Translations under genes and position numbers: made by a program
The notes under the pieces: model-generated
Database searches by the model: none
The model's input: only the letters and a program-made list of their open reading frames with translations
What the model was told of the DNA's origin: nothing
In this document: one piece after another, positions 7,700 to 14,994 of the stretch
Layout of the letters: each line of letters starts with the position of its first letter
Position numbering within the stretch: the stretch's first letter is position 1
Assembly (NCBI GenBank): GCA_001781445.1
Contig: MFLB01000048.1
Span: forward strand, 200-27,445
Direction: 5' to 3'
Source: Candidatus Kaiserbacteria bacterium RIFCSPHIGHO2_01_FULL_58_22
GTDB taxonomy: Bacteria > Patescibacteriota > Minisyncoccia > Phycocordibacterales > UBA2100
Length of the DNA: 27,246 bases

Positions 7700-8256
7700 C
7701 ATCAGGCTGGATACTTTTGGGCGCGGTGGCTATCGTCCTCGCATGGGCGATATGGGCCTACAACCGCTTCGTGCGGCTTACCAACCGCTCCGAGGAAGCA
7801 TGGTCGGACATTGATGTGCAACTGAAGCGCAGATACGATCTCATCCCCAATCTCGTGGAGACGGTTAAGGGGTACATGACGCACGAGCGCGGAACGCTCG
7901 AAAGCGTTACCGCCGCGCGCACGAAGGCGATGGGAGCGCAGAGCGTCGGCGAGCACGCACAGGCGGAAAATATGCTCACGGGAGCCCTGAAGACTTTGTT
8001 CGCCGTCGCCGAAAGCTACCCCGATCTGAAGGCCAACGAGAATTTCGTCGAACTCCAGCGCGAGCTTTCCGACACCGAGAACAAGATCCAGGCCGCGCGC
8101 CGCTTCTACAACAGCGTCGTGATAGACCTCCAGAATGCGCTTGAACAGTTTCCCACCAACCTCATCGGCAGTCTCTTCGGCTTCAAAACGCGCGAGTTCT
8201 TCCAGCTTGAAACCGGCGAGGAGGTAGCACGCCAGCCAGTAAAAGTGCAATTTTGA
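7696..8256 (+). CDS. lemA: LemA family membrane protein
   Basis: 186 aa. One N-terminal transmembrane helix (about residues 4-23) is followed by the LemA signature YNRFVRLTNRSEEAWSDIDVQLKRRYDLIPNLVETVKGY and a long helical domain. The late segment ENKIQAARRFYNSVV...FPTNLIGSLFGF is also family-typical. LemA's exact role is unknown. The gene is often next to an HtpX-like protease, as here (49 nt upstream of htpX). It overlaps the preceding coiled-coil gene by 4 nt. The stop is UGA. Confidence 0.93.
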   Translation: MTSGWILLGAVAIVLAWAIWAYNRFVRLTNRSEEAWSDIDVQLKRRYDLIPNLVETVKGYMTHERGTLESVTAARTKAMGAQSVGEHAQAENMLTGALKTLFAVAESYPDLKANENFVELQRELSDTENKIQAARRFYNSVVIDLQNALEQFPTNLIGSLFGFKTREFFQLETGEEVARQPVKVQF

Positions 8257-8271
8257 GCGAACTTCTGTTCG

Positions 8272-8304
8272 CTGTAAACTGTTCACTGTTCACCGGTTTT
8301 TGAT
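8272..8304 (+). repeat. Heptamer-type repeat leader before htpX
   Basis: Units CTGTAAA, CTGTTCA, CTGTTCA, then CCGGTTT and TTGAT before the ATG. It has no SD sequence. Just upstream (8258-8273) is a small perfect hairpin, GCGAAC-TTCT-GTTCGC. It fits the series of short-repeat leaders seen elsewhere in this window. Confidence 0.6.
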
Positions 8305-9201
8305 ATGGCATCACTCTACACACAGCAGGGGAAAAACATACGCAAGACCTGGTTTTTGATGACGGGGTTTCTCGTCGTCGTCATCGCGCTCGGCTGGGTC
8401 GTTTCCCAAGTGTACGGCAACGTCGCCATTTTGTACGCGGCGGTCGCGTTCTCGCTCATCATGAACGTCACCGCGTACTGGTTCTCGGACAAAATAGCGC
8501 TTTCCTCGACGGGTGCCAAAGAGGCGGATGAGCGCGAGTACCGCGAATTGCACCGCGTTCTCGAAAATCTCGCCATCACCGCGGGCCTCCCGAAGCCGCG
8601 GCTCTACGTGATGGACGACCCCGCGCCGAACGCATTTGCGGCCGGGCGCGATTCGAAGCACGCCGTCGTCGCTGTAACGACCGGCCTCCTTGCGCGCCTG
8701 GAGCGCAGTGAGCTCGAAGGTGTCCTCGCGCACGAGCTATCGCACATCGGCAATCGCGACATTCTCGTGATGACGGTCGCGGTAGTCCTCGCGGGCTTCA
8801 TCGCCATCATCGCCGATCTATTCTTGCGGATGAGTTTCTGGGGCGGGTTCGGCGGCGCCCGCGAGAACAAAAATCCAATTCTTCTCATAGCCGCTTTCGC
8901 CGCGATCATATTGGCGCCAATTGCGGCACAATTGATACAAATGGCCGTTTCCCGAAAGCGCGAATTCCTAGCCGACGCCTCCGGCGCCCTGCTCACGCGC
9001 TACCCCGACGGCCTCGCCTCCGCGCTCCGCAAGATAAGTTCCTACGAAGCGCCTCTGCGCCGCGCCAACCACGCGACCGCGCACCTCTTCATTTCAAATC
9101 CTTTCGGGGCCCACGAGGCAGGCAAGTTCATCGCAAGAATATTCTCCACACATCCGCCGGTGGAGGAGCGCGTCGCCGCGCTCACCCAAATGCGCGTTTG
9201 A
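8305..9201 (+). CDS. htpX: Zinc metalloprotease HtpX homolog
   Basis: M48-family membrane protease involved in quality control of membrane proteins, 298 aa. Two transmembrane helices lie at about residues 17-36 and 39-58, followed by the catalytic HELSH motif at 143-147 with EFLAD at 220-224 supplying the third zinc ligand. Further membrane segments lie at about 154-175 and 190-215. PNAFAAGRDSKHAVVAVTTGLL is family-typical. Length matches the family. It is placed behind lemA, the usual pairing. No clear terminator follows; the next 40 bases lead into a palindrome. Confidence 0.95.
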   Translation: MASLYTQQGKNIRKTWFLMTGFLVVVIALGWVVSQVYGNVAILYAAVAFSLIMNVTAYWFSDKIALSSTGAKEADEREYRELHRVLENLAITAGLPKPRLYVMDDPAPNAFAAGRDSKHAVVAVTTGLLARLERSELEGVLAHELSHIGNRDILVMTVAVVLAGFIAIIADLFLRMSFWGGFGGARENKNPILLIAAFAAIILAPIAAQLIQMAVSRKREFLADASGALLTRYPDGLASALRKISSYEAPLRRANHATAHLFISNPFGAHEAGKFIARIFSTHPPVEERVAALTQMRV

Positions 9202-9244
9202 TTTGCGCGGTGCATCTTTTTTGGGAAGCTTCAAAATGTGCCGA

Positions 9245-9268
9245 AATAGTGCGATATATCGCACTATT
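9245..9268. promoter_or_regulatory. Perfect palindrome at 3' side of TrpR-like gene
   Basis: A perfect 24-bp palindrome with half-site AATAGTGCGATA. Its 14-bp core TGCGATATATCGCA recurs at 9694-9717 on the other side of the gene. It lies between the htpX stop and the regulator stop. It is a likely protein binding site; no T-run follows that would suggest a terminator. Confidence 0.7.
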
Positions 9269-9270
9269 AG

Positions 9271-9690
9271 CTAGTCGCGCGGTTTCTGACCGCTTCGCAA
9301 CATATCCAATCGTTTCTGACCGCGCGGACCCGATATTGCCGGCATTCCTGCAGAGAGAAAGATCTCGAGGTAGTCCATGAATGACAAATTTCTGTTGAAC
9401 ACGCGGCAGAGAGGGTCGAAGTGACCGGCACTGCGCTTTTTATCAAGACGCCGTATTGTTGAAATACTGACATTAAGTGTTTTCATGATCTCGTAATCCG
9501 AGCGATCTTCTTCGAGCATAGTGATGATCGCGAGGCGCTTGGCGAGCATTATGCGTTCGGTCGGGGTCAGAATTGAGCGGATGCGAGCCTTGCCCCGCGC
9601 GAGCGAGGTTGAGAACATCGCCCGAATGAAAGCATCTATGATCTTCTTTTCGACGGAGGGGTCAACCTTCTTTTTCGAAACATGCGTCAT
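9271..9690 (-). CDS. TrpR/YerC-like transcriptional regulator
   Basis: 139 aa, a helix-turn-helix protein of the Trp-repressor superfamily (YerC/YecD type). The key stretch is LTPTERIMLAKRLAIITMLEEDRSDYEIMKTLNVSISTIRRL at about 41-82, with the recognition helix near 73-84. The C-terminal tail (SFMDYLEIFLSAGMPAISGPRG and on) makes it longer than Bacillus YerC, which is about 100 aa. It is flanked on both sides by near-identical palindromes and the upstream one overlaps its likely promoter region, suggesting autoregulation (inference). No tryptophan genes are nearby, so the ligand, if any, is unknown. Confidence 0.85.
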   Translation of the reverse strand: MTHVSKKKVDPSVEKKIIDAFIRAMFSTSLARGKARIRSILTPTERIMLAKRLAIITMLEEDRSDYEIMKTLNVSISTIRRLDKKRSAGHFDPLCRVFNRNLSFMDYLEIFLSAGMPAISGPRGQKRLDMLRSGQKPRD

Positions 9691-9693
9691 ACC

Positions 9694-9717
9694 AATAGTG
9701 CGATATATCGCAATACT
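9694..9717. promoter_or_regulatory. Operator-like palindrome upstream of TrpR-like gene
   Basis: Same core as at 9245-9268 (TGCGATATATCGCA), with imperfect outer arms. It sits 4 nt upstream of the regulator ATG and contains a possible -10 sequence (TATATC on the minus strand). Probable autoregulatory site. Confidence 0.65.
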
Positions 9718-9726
9718 AGCATGTCT

Positions 9727-9755
9727 TTGAGTCTCGATACCGATTGGACTATACT
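9727..9755 (+). promoter_or_regulatory. Promoter of tRNA-Ser
   Basis: -35 TTGAGT (9727-9732), a 17-nt spacer, and -10 TATACT (9750-9755). Predicted start near 9762, seven bases before the mature tRNA. Confidence 0.8.
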
Positions 9756-9768
9756 GCCATCGTGTTCA

Positions 9769-9855
9769 GGAAGGGTGGCTGAGTGGTCTAAAGCGCATGC
9801 TTGGAGAGCATGAGTCGGGGAAACTCGACCGCGAGTTCGAATCTCGCCCCTTCCG
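9769..9855 (+). tRNA. tRNA-Ser (anticodon GGA)
   Basis: 87 nt. The acceptor stem GGAAGGG/CCCTTCC is followed by discriminator G as expected for serine. The anticodon loop is TTGGAGA with anticodon GGA. A long variable arm (GTCGGG-GAAA-CTCGAC) and a canonical T arm (GCGAG-TTCGAAT-CTCGC) are present. CCA is not encoded. Confidence 0.95.
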
Positions 9856-9876
9856 CTTTCGCGGCCGGAAGCCGTG

Positions 9877-9882
9877 TATAAT
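9877..9882 (+). promoter_or_regulatory. -10 box of SemiSWEET-like gene
   Basis: A consensus TATAAT lying nine bases before the ATG at 9891, so the transcript is predicted to be leaderless. The -35 region is poor. Confidence 0.55.
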
Positions 9883-9890
9883 GCCCTGCG

Positions 9891-10223
9891 ATGGACGGAC
9901 ACAGGCACCTGCACGCGCGCAAGCGGATGTCGAAATCGCTCGAGCCGTACCCCGCGCGCACGCCGTGGAAAAGGATGCTCGACAGGGCCGTGCTCGGCGT
10001 CGGCATACTCGGTCCCATCATGAGCATCCCGCAGATCGCGCTCATCTATATCAGTCGCGATGCGGCGGGCGTCTCGCCGGTCTCGTTCCTCGCGTGGGCG
10101 CTCTTCGACATCCCGTGGATCGTGTACGGCCTCGTTCACCGCGAGCCGCCCATCGTCGTCACCTACACTCTGTGGCTCGCATTCAACCTGCTCATTTTCC
10201 TCGGCGCGCTGATATACGGATGA
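9891..10223 (+). CDS. SemiSWEET/PQ-loop family small transporter
   Basis: 110 aa with three transmembrane helices after a basic N-terminal tail of about 30 residues. The first helix carries the PQ motif (MSIPQIALIYISRDAAGVSPVSF), followed by LAWALFDIPWIVYGLVH and TLWLAFNLLIFLGALIYG. This is the single triple-helix unit of bacterial SemiSWEETs, which dimerise to move sugars across the membrane. The substrate cannot be read from the sequence. The basic tail before the helices is longer than usual. The stop is 3 nt before the next gene, so the two probably form one transcript. Confidence 0.8.
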   Translation: MDGHRHLHARKRMSKSLEPYPARTPWKRMLDRAVLGVGILGPIMSIPQIALIYISRDAAGVSPVSFLAWALFDIPWIVYGLVHREPPIVVTYTLWLAFNLLIFLGALIYG

Positions 10224-10226
10224 CGT

Positions 10227-10511
10227 ATGGAAGAGAGAGTCGCGAAACTTGAAAGGGAGGTGGAGGCGCTGAAAGCGCGTAACGCGCGCGTCGAAGCGGA
10301 GAAGGCGTGGGAGACAAGCTACGCGCGGACGTTCTCCATCGCGCTCGTTACGTACGCCGCCGCCGCGCTCGCGCTCTTCATGGTCGGCGTAGAAAATTAT
10401 CTTCTTGCCGCACTCGTGCCGCCGCTCGCATACGTCCTCTCCACGCAATCGCTACCCGCGGTCAAGCGCTGGTGGATAGTGAATTCTATTCGGAAGCCGC
10501 AGAAGGAATAA
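10227..10511 (+). CDS. Small coiled-coil membrane protein
   Basis: 94 aa. Residues 1-28 form a heptad-like charged helix (MEERVAKLEREVEALKARNA). Two hydrophobic segments follow (about 36-54 and 57-72), then a basic tail. The pattern of coiled coil, VEAEKAWETS, then two helices with LVPPLAYVLSTQSLP matches a widespread uncharacterised small membrane family that I recognise only by appearance. It starts 3 nt after the SemiSWEET stop. Function unknown. Confidence 0.75.
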   Translation: MEERVAKLEREVEALKARNARVEAEKAWETSYARTFSIALVTYAAAALALFMVGVENYLLAALVPPLAYVLSTQSLPAVKRWWIVNSIRKPQKE

Positions 10512-10526
10512 TACTTGTTACTTGTG

Positions 10527-11438
10527 TCAGAGCTCTCTCTTTTTCAAGATAAAGATAACGTTGTCGTCGACGTCGTCTCCGAGCGGGGGTTCGGTCTTAA
10601 GAATTATCGCTCTTTTCATATCGGCGCGCTTGTAGGTTATCGTCCCGGCATCCTCATTGATGATCGACCCCTCGTCCTCCATAGCGAGATCGAGCAGGTC
10701 CATGTAGTCATCAAGCACGTGCCCCGATCCCTCTACTGTTGGCCTTCCTGCCGCGTCGAGAGCCGCGATGGCTTCGCGGTATGTGACAGCTTCGCTCCCC
10801 GGCGGAAGCTTTTCCGAAGCCGCTTTAAATGCCGGGTCGTCCTTTACGGATTGTTTCCAGAAGTTTCTTCTGCGGGTCTTTTCCAAGTGCGCCGGGCCGT
10901 GCTTCTTATCAAGGATACCCATGTTCTTGAACGCGCTTGATTCTTGCAGGAGAGATGCGGCCATCTTTCCCCGACACAACAAGAGACCGCCCGGTACGAT
11001 GTTCCTGATGAATTTCCGTGTGGCGTCCGCGTCTTCATCGAGCGCAAACATGATGTCCACGGGTTCGTCCAACAGCTGTGTCTCGGGATTCAGTTTCTTT
11101 GTAGGGACGCCGAGTCTCTCCATCATTTCCGCCTCCGCTTTCGTTTCCACGAGACCGACGACGTCCGCGTTCTTGAACACGAACTGGATCTCGACATGGC
11201 GTCCTTGATTGAGGACAGCCATCTTCGGCCTTTCTCCGAACCGCGCGATCTCCCTGCTGAAGCGAACCTTGAACGCGTCGAACATTTTGACGTTGCTTTG
11301 GAATATATCGAGCTGTGGGCCGCTTCCGAGTTTCCGTATCGCTTCAGGGACCGATCCGAACTTCTTCTCGAACTCCTCGTTCTCGGCTTCCAGGTTGAGC
11401 TGGTCGAGTTCTATTTCTGCTTTGCGCGGCATGAACAT
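10527..11438 (-). CDS. Conserved-looking protein of unknown function
   Basis: 303 aa, soluble, with no signal peptide or membrane helix. The middle (residues 75-160) alternates strands and helices, with VGLVETKAEAEMMERLG, PVDIMFALDEDADA and NIVPGGLLLCRGKMAASLL. The last resembles the strand after motif IV of a Rossmann methyltransferase, but no glycine-rich SAM motif is seen, so this is only a weak hint. The C-terminal third is acidic (LDDYMDLLDLAMEDEGSIINEDAGTITYKR). The start at 11438 fits an extended -10 promoter with a leaderless start; the ATG at 11432 is an alternative. It stands alone on its strand, convergent with its left neighbours. No function assigned. Confidence 0.72.
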   Translation of the reverse strand: MFMPRKAEIELDQLNLEAENEEFEKKFGSVPEAIRKLGSGPQLDIFQSNVKMFDAFKVRFSREIARFGERPKMAVLNQGRHVEIQFVFKNADVVGLVETKAEAEMMERLGVPTKKLNPETQLLDEPVDIMFALDEDADATRKFIRNIVPGGLLLCRGKMAASLLQESSAFKNMGILDKKHGPAHLEKTRRRNFWKQSVKDDPAFKAASEKLPPGSEAVTYREAIAALDAAGRPTVEGSGHVLDDYMDLLDLAMEDEGSIINEDAGTITYKRADMKRAIILKTEPPLGDDVDDNVIFILKKREL

Positions 11439-11444
11439 GCAAAA

Positions 11445-11453
11445 AGTATACCA
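11445..11453 (-). promoter_or_regulatory. Extended -10 promoter of the 303-aa protein gene
   Basis: Minus-strand TGG-TATACT (11453-11445), the last base seven positions before the ATG at 11438. It has no clear -35. It predicts a leaderless transcript. Confidence 0.6.
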
Positions 11454-11483
11454 AAGGTTGGGGAAGAGTGTACACAGCGCGCG

Positions 11484-11512
11484 CTGGACTCCGGCAGGAG
11501 AACGGCTACCAT
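11484..11512 (+). promoter_or_regulatory. Promoter of DUF1761 gene
   Basis: -35 CTGGAC (11484-11489), a 17-nt spacer, and -10 TACCAT (11507-11512). The ATG at 11519 lies seven bases later, which selects that start over the longer reading frame from 11468. Confidence 0.55.
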
Positions 11513-11518
11513 GTACGC

Positions 11519-11923
11519 ATGATAGAAGTCTCGTTCCTCCCGATATTTTTCGCGGGCGTCGCTTCCATCGTCATCGGTTTCGCGTGGTACCACCCGAAGG
11601 TCTTCGGCGGCGCGTGGATGCGGCTCTCCAATCTTTCGCCGGAAGCGGTGGAGAAGGGAAAGAAGCGCATGCCCCTCCTCGCGTTCTTCGGGCTTCTCGC
11701 GAGCATGCTCGCGGCCTACGTGATGAGCTACTTCGGCATCGCGTGGGGCGTGTTCGACGTCATCGGCGCGATCGAGCTCGGCTTCTGGTGCTGGGCGGGA
11801 TTCGTCGTTCCGACTATGCTCGGCATCGTTCTGTGGGAGCAAAAACCGCTCACGCTCTATCTCATCAACGCCGGCTATTGGCTCGTTGCCCTCATCGCGA
11901 TGGCGATCGTTCTCTTGTTCTGA
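11519..11923 (+). CDS. DUF1761-like four-helix membrane protein
   Basis: 134 aa with four hydrophobic helices. The N-terminal pattern (FFAGVASIVIGFAWYHPKVFGGAWMRLSNLSPE) with a conserved Trp-Tyr and a following charged loop is typical of the DUF1761 family, whose function is unknown. The reading frame is open from 11468, but the 17 extra residues are hydrophilic and lie upstream of the predicted transcription start, so 11519 is used. The DUF192 gene follows after 12 nt but has its own -10 box. Confidence 0.78.
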   Translation: MIEVSFLPIFFAGVASIVIGFAWYHPKVFGGAWMRLSNLSPEAVEKGKKRMPLLAFFGLLASMLAAYVMSYFGIAWGVFDVIGAIELGFWCWAGFVVPTMLGIVLWEQKPLTLYLINAGYWLVALIAMAIVLLF

Positions 11924-11929
11924 TTTAAT
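11921..11929 (+). promoter_or_regulatory. Extended -10 promoter of DUF192 gene
   Basis: TGA-TTTAAT (11921-11929) overlaps the UGA stop of the preceding gene. The ATG at 11936 lies seven bases later. It predicts a leaderless transcript. Confidence 0.5.
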
Positions 11930-11935
11930 GGGGTA

Positions 11936-12400
11936 ATGAAAAAGACACTCGTCACCGCGCTTCTTCTCGCGGCGTGCGCGTTCATCATCTCGCTCGTCTA
12001 CAAGCCACTGCCCATACCTTCTCTCATCGGGCAAGACCAGGAGCGCGAGATCCGGAGCATCGATATATCCGGCCGGATAGTGCAAGTCGAGATCGCGGAT
12101 ACGCCGGCGGAGCGCGAAAAAGGTTTGAGCGGCCGGGAGGGATTAGCGCCCGGCGAGGGCATGCTCTTTGTTTTCCCGGAGGACGGGGTCTACTCCTTTT
12201 GGATGAAAGACATGCGGTTTGCCATTGACATTTTGTGGATTTCTCGTGAAGGCGTTATCGTGGATGTGCGGGAAAACGTCTCGCCGGAGAGCTACCCAGC
12301 GGCGTTCACGCCGAGAGGGGAGGCGAGATACGCAGTAGAGCTTCCTGCGGGCTACGCGGAGGAGTACAGTGTCCGCCCCGGCGACGCCGTGCGACTCTAG
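11936..12400 (+). CDS. DUF192 (COG1430) family protein, membrane-anchored or secreted
   Basis: 154 aa. Residues 1-21 form a hydrophobic signal or anchor (MKKTLVTALLLAACAFIISLV). The DUF192 fold follows: VQVEIADTPAEREKGLSGREGL, MLFVFPEDGVYSFWMKDMRFAIDILWI, and a C-terminal YAVELPAGYAEEYSVRPGDAV. These match the family's conserved GL.GR..L, M.F.F, FWMK.M...lDi.wi and G......G pattern. The domain's biochemical role is not established. Cysteine 14 does not sit in a good lipobox, so a lipoprotein is unlikely. Confidence 0.85.
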   Translation: MKKTLVTALLLAACAFIISLVYKPLPIPSLIGQDQEREIRSIDISGRIVQVEIADTPAEREKGLSGREGLAPGEGMLFVFPEDGVYSFWMKDMRFAIDILWISREGVIVDVRENVSPESYPAAFTPRGEARYAVELPAGYAEEYSVRPGDAVRL

Positions 12401-12458
12401 CGCCCGGCGGCCGGGTTTTCCACAGGTCCCGCTCCGGAAAACTTCACGGAGCGAGGGG

Positions 12459-12464
12459 TACAAT
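12459..12464 (+). promoter_or_regulatory. -10 box of nrdJ
   Basis: TACAAT at 12459-12464 with a weak -35. The predicted start near 12471 leaves a 15-nt leader that contains AAGGA at 12478-12482, one of the few SD-like sequences in this window, 3 nt before the ATG at 12486. Confidence 0.5.
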
Positions 12465-12485
12465 GAACGTCCTTTTGAAGGATAT

Positions 12486-14849
12486 ATGGCAAGCCGAATC
12501 GTAAGCGCAAGAATTCGCAAGCCGAAGACTCACGCTGTCTCCGCGGTCCTCTCCGACGGCGCCGCGATGCGCGTCTACAAAAAATATCTTCCGCAGATAC
12601 AGAAGCGCGACGGGCGCATCGTCCCGTTCGAGCTGACGAAGATCGCTTCGGCCATCGAAAAAGCGATGAAGGCCTCGAACGAAGGCTCGGAAGACGAGGC
12701 GATCGTCATCGCGCACAAGGTCGCGGGCGAGATGATGCGCATCGCGAAGACGTACAAGAATTTTCTGCCGACGGTGGAAGGATGCCAGGACGAGGTCGAG
12801 CGCCAGCTCATGCTTTCGGACTACGTCGCGACCTCCAAGGCCTACATTCTTTTCCGCGCGGAGCGCGCGAAGATACGCAAGGAGCAGGGAGAAGTGCCCG
12901 AGCGCGTGCGTGAGCTCGCCGAGGAGAGCAAGAAATATTTCAAGGGGAATCCGCTCGGAGAGTTCGTCTACCTGCGCACCTACGCGCGCTGGATCGAGAG
13001 CGAGCAGCGCCGCGAGACGTGGATCGAGACCGTGGACCGCTACGTGAATTTCATGAAAGAGAATCTCGGCGACAAGCTCGGCAAGCGCGAGTACGCCGAG
13101 GTGCGGGAAGCCATACTGAAGCAGGAGGTCATGCCTTCGATGCGCGCGATGCAATTCGCCGGCGCGCCCGCCAAGAAATGCAACACGTGTTTTTACAACT
13201 GCTCGTTCACGGCGCCGGTCAAACTCGAAGATTTCGCGGAGATCATGTACCTCTCGATGCAGGGATGCGGCGTGGGCTACGCGGTGGAGAGCCAGAACAT
13301 CCAACAGCTCCCGCAGATCGAGAAGCAGGGCGGAGAAAAACTGCCGACGCACGTCGTCGAGGACACGAAGGAGGGCTGGTGCAACGCGCTCACGCTGGGA
13401 TTGAAGACGTGGTACGGCGGCAGGGACATCGAGTTTGATTTCTCGCTCATCCGCCCGGCCGGAGCGCGCCTGAAGACGATGGGCGGCAAGGCCTCCGGCC
13501 CCGAGCCGCTTCGCTCGCTCCTTTCGTTCGCGCGCGAGCGCATCCTGCGCAAGCAAGGAAGGCGCCTGCGCAACATAGACGCGCACGACATCATCTGCAA
13601 AATAGGCGAGTGCGTGGTCGCGGGCGGGGTACGTCGCACGGCGATGATAAGTCTCTCCGATCTCGACGACGTGGATATCCGCGACGCCAAAAAAGGCCAG
13701 TTTTTCCTCACGGATCCGTACCGGAGCGTCGCCAACAACTCCGCCGTGTACGAGACGAAACCGACCAACGCGGAATTGATGGACGAATGGGTCGCGCTCA
13801 TGAAAAGCGGCACCGGCGAGCGCGGCATTTTCAACCGCGGAAGCCTCGAGAAGACGATGCCGGAGCGCCGCATCAAGTTTTTGCAGAAAAAGCACAAGCG
13901 GAAGGGCTTCATCGGACAAATGGGCACAAATCCATGCGGCGAAATTTTATTGCAAAGCAAACAATTTTGCAATTTGTCGGAGGTCATCGCGCGCGCGGAC
14001 GATACCGAAAAGACGCTCCTGCGGAAGGCGAAGCTCGCGACGCTCCTCGGGACGTATCAATCCACGCTCACGAATTTCAATTACATCTCGCAGGAGTGGA
14101 CCGACAACTGCCGCGCGGAGCGCCTGCTTGGCGTCTCCATCACGGGGCAGTGGGACTGCCCGGCGGTGCGCGACGCGAAGTGCATGAAGAGGATGCGCGC
14201 TGTCGCTATCAAGGCGAACGCGGCGTACGCGAAGCGCTTCGGCGTGAACGTCTCGACATCCATCACTTGCGTGAAGCCTTCCGGCACCGTTTCGCAGGCG
14301 TTCAACTGCTCCTCCGGCATCCACCCGCGCCACTCGCAGTACTACATCCGCCGCGTCCGCATCTCCGCGACCGACTCGCTCTACAAGATGATGCGCGACC
14401 AGGGCGTGCAGGCGCACCCGGAGGTGGGGCAGAACGCGAACGAGGCGACGACCTTCGTTCTGGAATTCCCGGTCAAGGCTCCGAGCGGCGCCGTCTTCAA
14501 GAACGATCTCACGGCCCTGCAGCAGCTCGAGTATTGGAAAATGGTGAAGCTGAATTTCACCGAGCACAACCCGTCCGCGACCATTTCCGTCGGGGAAGAG
14601 GAGTGGGTGCAGGTCGTCTCGTGGCTCTACGAAAATTGGGACATCATCGGCGGGCTTTCGTTCCTCCCGCGCGAGAACCACGTCTACCGCCTCGCGCCCT
14701 ATGAGGCGATAGACAAAAAGACGTACGAACAGCTTGCGGCGCGCTTCCCGCAGATCGATTACTCGAAGCTCGTCATCTATGAGCGCACCGACGAAACGGA
14801 GCAGGCGAAAGAATTGGCGTGCGCGGGCGGGACGTGCGAAATAGTTTGA
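12486..14849 (+). CDS. nrdJ: Class II (adenosylcobalamin-dependent) ribonucleoside-triphosphate reductase
   Basis: Makes deoxyribonucleotides for DNA synthesis; 787 aa. The N-terminal ATP-cone covers about residues 38-125 (QKRDGRIVPFELTKIASAIEKAM). The reductase barrel has KKCNTCFYNCSF (about 230-241), MQGCGVGYAVE, the active-site segment NPCGEI at 482-487 with radical cysteine C484 and E486, and CVKPSGTVSQ. The C-terminal redox pair is C779-x4-C784 (ACAGGTCEIV), as in Lactobacillus RTPR. No separate small subunit lies nearby, as expected for class II. The start at 12486 follows AAGGA; the frame is open from 12369, but the extra residues are unlike the family. The enzyme needs B12, and no cobalamin genes are seen here. 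UGA stop. Confidence 0.95.
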   Translation: MASRIVSARIRKPKTHAVSAVLSDGAAMRVYKKYLPQIQKRDGRIVPFELTKIASAIEKAMKASNEGSEDEAIVIAHKVAGEMMRIAKTYKNFLPTVEGCQDEVERQLMLSDYVATSKAYILFRAERAKIRKEQGEVPERVRELAEESKKYFKGNPLGEFVYLRTYARWIESEQRRETWIETVDRYVNFMKENLGDKLGKREYAEVREAILKQEVMPSMRAMQFAGAPAKKCNTCFYNCSFTAPVKLEDFAEIMYLSMQGCGVGYAVESQNIQQLPQIEKQGGEKLPTHVVEDTKEGWCNALTLGLKTWYGGRDIEFDFSLIRPAGARLKTMGGKASGPEPLRSLLSFARERILRKQGRRLRNIDAHDIICKIGECVVAGGVRRTAMISLSDLDDVDIRDAKKGQFFLTDPYRSVANNSAVYETKPTNAELMDEWVALMKSGTGERGIFNRGSLEKTMPERRIKFLQKKHKRKGFIGQMGTNPCGEILLQSKQFCNLSEVIARADDTEKTLLRKAKLATLLGTYQSTLTNFNYISQEWTDNCRAERLLGVSITGQWDCPAVRDAKCMKRMRAVAIKANAAYAKRFGVNVSTSITCVKPSGTVSQAFNCSSGIHPRHSQYYIRRVRISATDSLYKMMRDQGVQAHPEVGQNANEATTFVLEFPVKAPSGAVFKNDLTALQQLEYWKMVKLNFTEHNPSATISVGEEEWVQVVSWLYENWDIIGGLSFLPRENHVYRLAPYEAIDKKTYEQLAARFPQIDYSKLVIYERTDETEQAKELACAGGTCEIV

Positions 14850-14858
14850 TAGCCACTT

Positions 14859-14893
14859 GAACTAGTCAGTAGAAAGTAGTTAGTAGTCTGTAG
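14859..14893 (-). repeat. Orphan copy of the heptamer repeat leader
   Basis: Read on the minus strand it is five 7-nt units (CTACAGA, CTACTAA, CTACTTT, CTACTGA, CTAGTTC), the same 35-nt design as before groEL and the glutaredoxin gene. It points into the 3' end of nrdJ and no start codon follows it. Confidence 0.8.
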
Positions 14894-14956
14894 AAAAAGA
14901 AAGAGCCCGTAGAATCGCTGTGTCGATATCGAGTACCATATCAACGTGCTCACTCA

Positions 14957-14985
14957 AAAGCGAAAGCGAGCATCGCTTTCGCTTT
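14957..14985 (-). terminator. Terminator-like hairpin after RNase P RNA
   Basis: A perfect 13-bp stem (AAAGCGAAAGCGA with its complement) around a 3-nt loop, located just after the 3' end of rnpB on the minus strand and ending in TTTT. Confidence 0.7.
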
Positions 14986-14994
14986 GCTCGCTTC

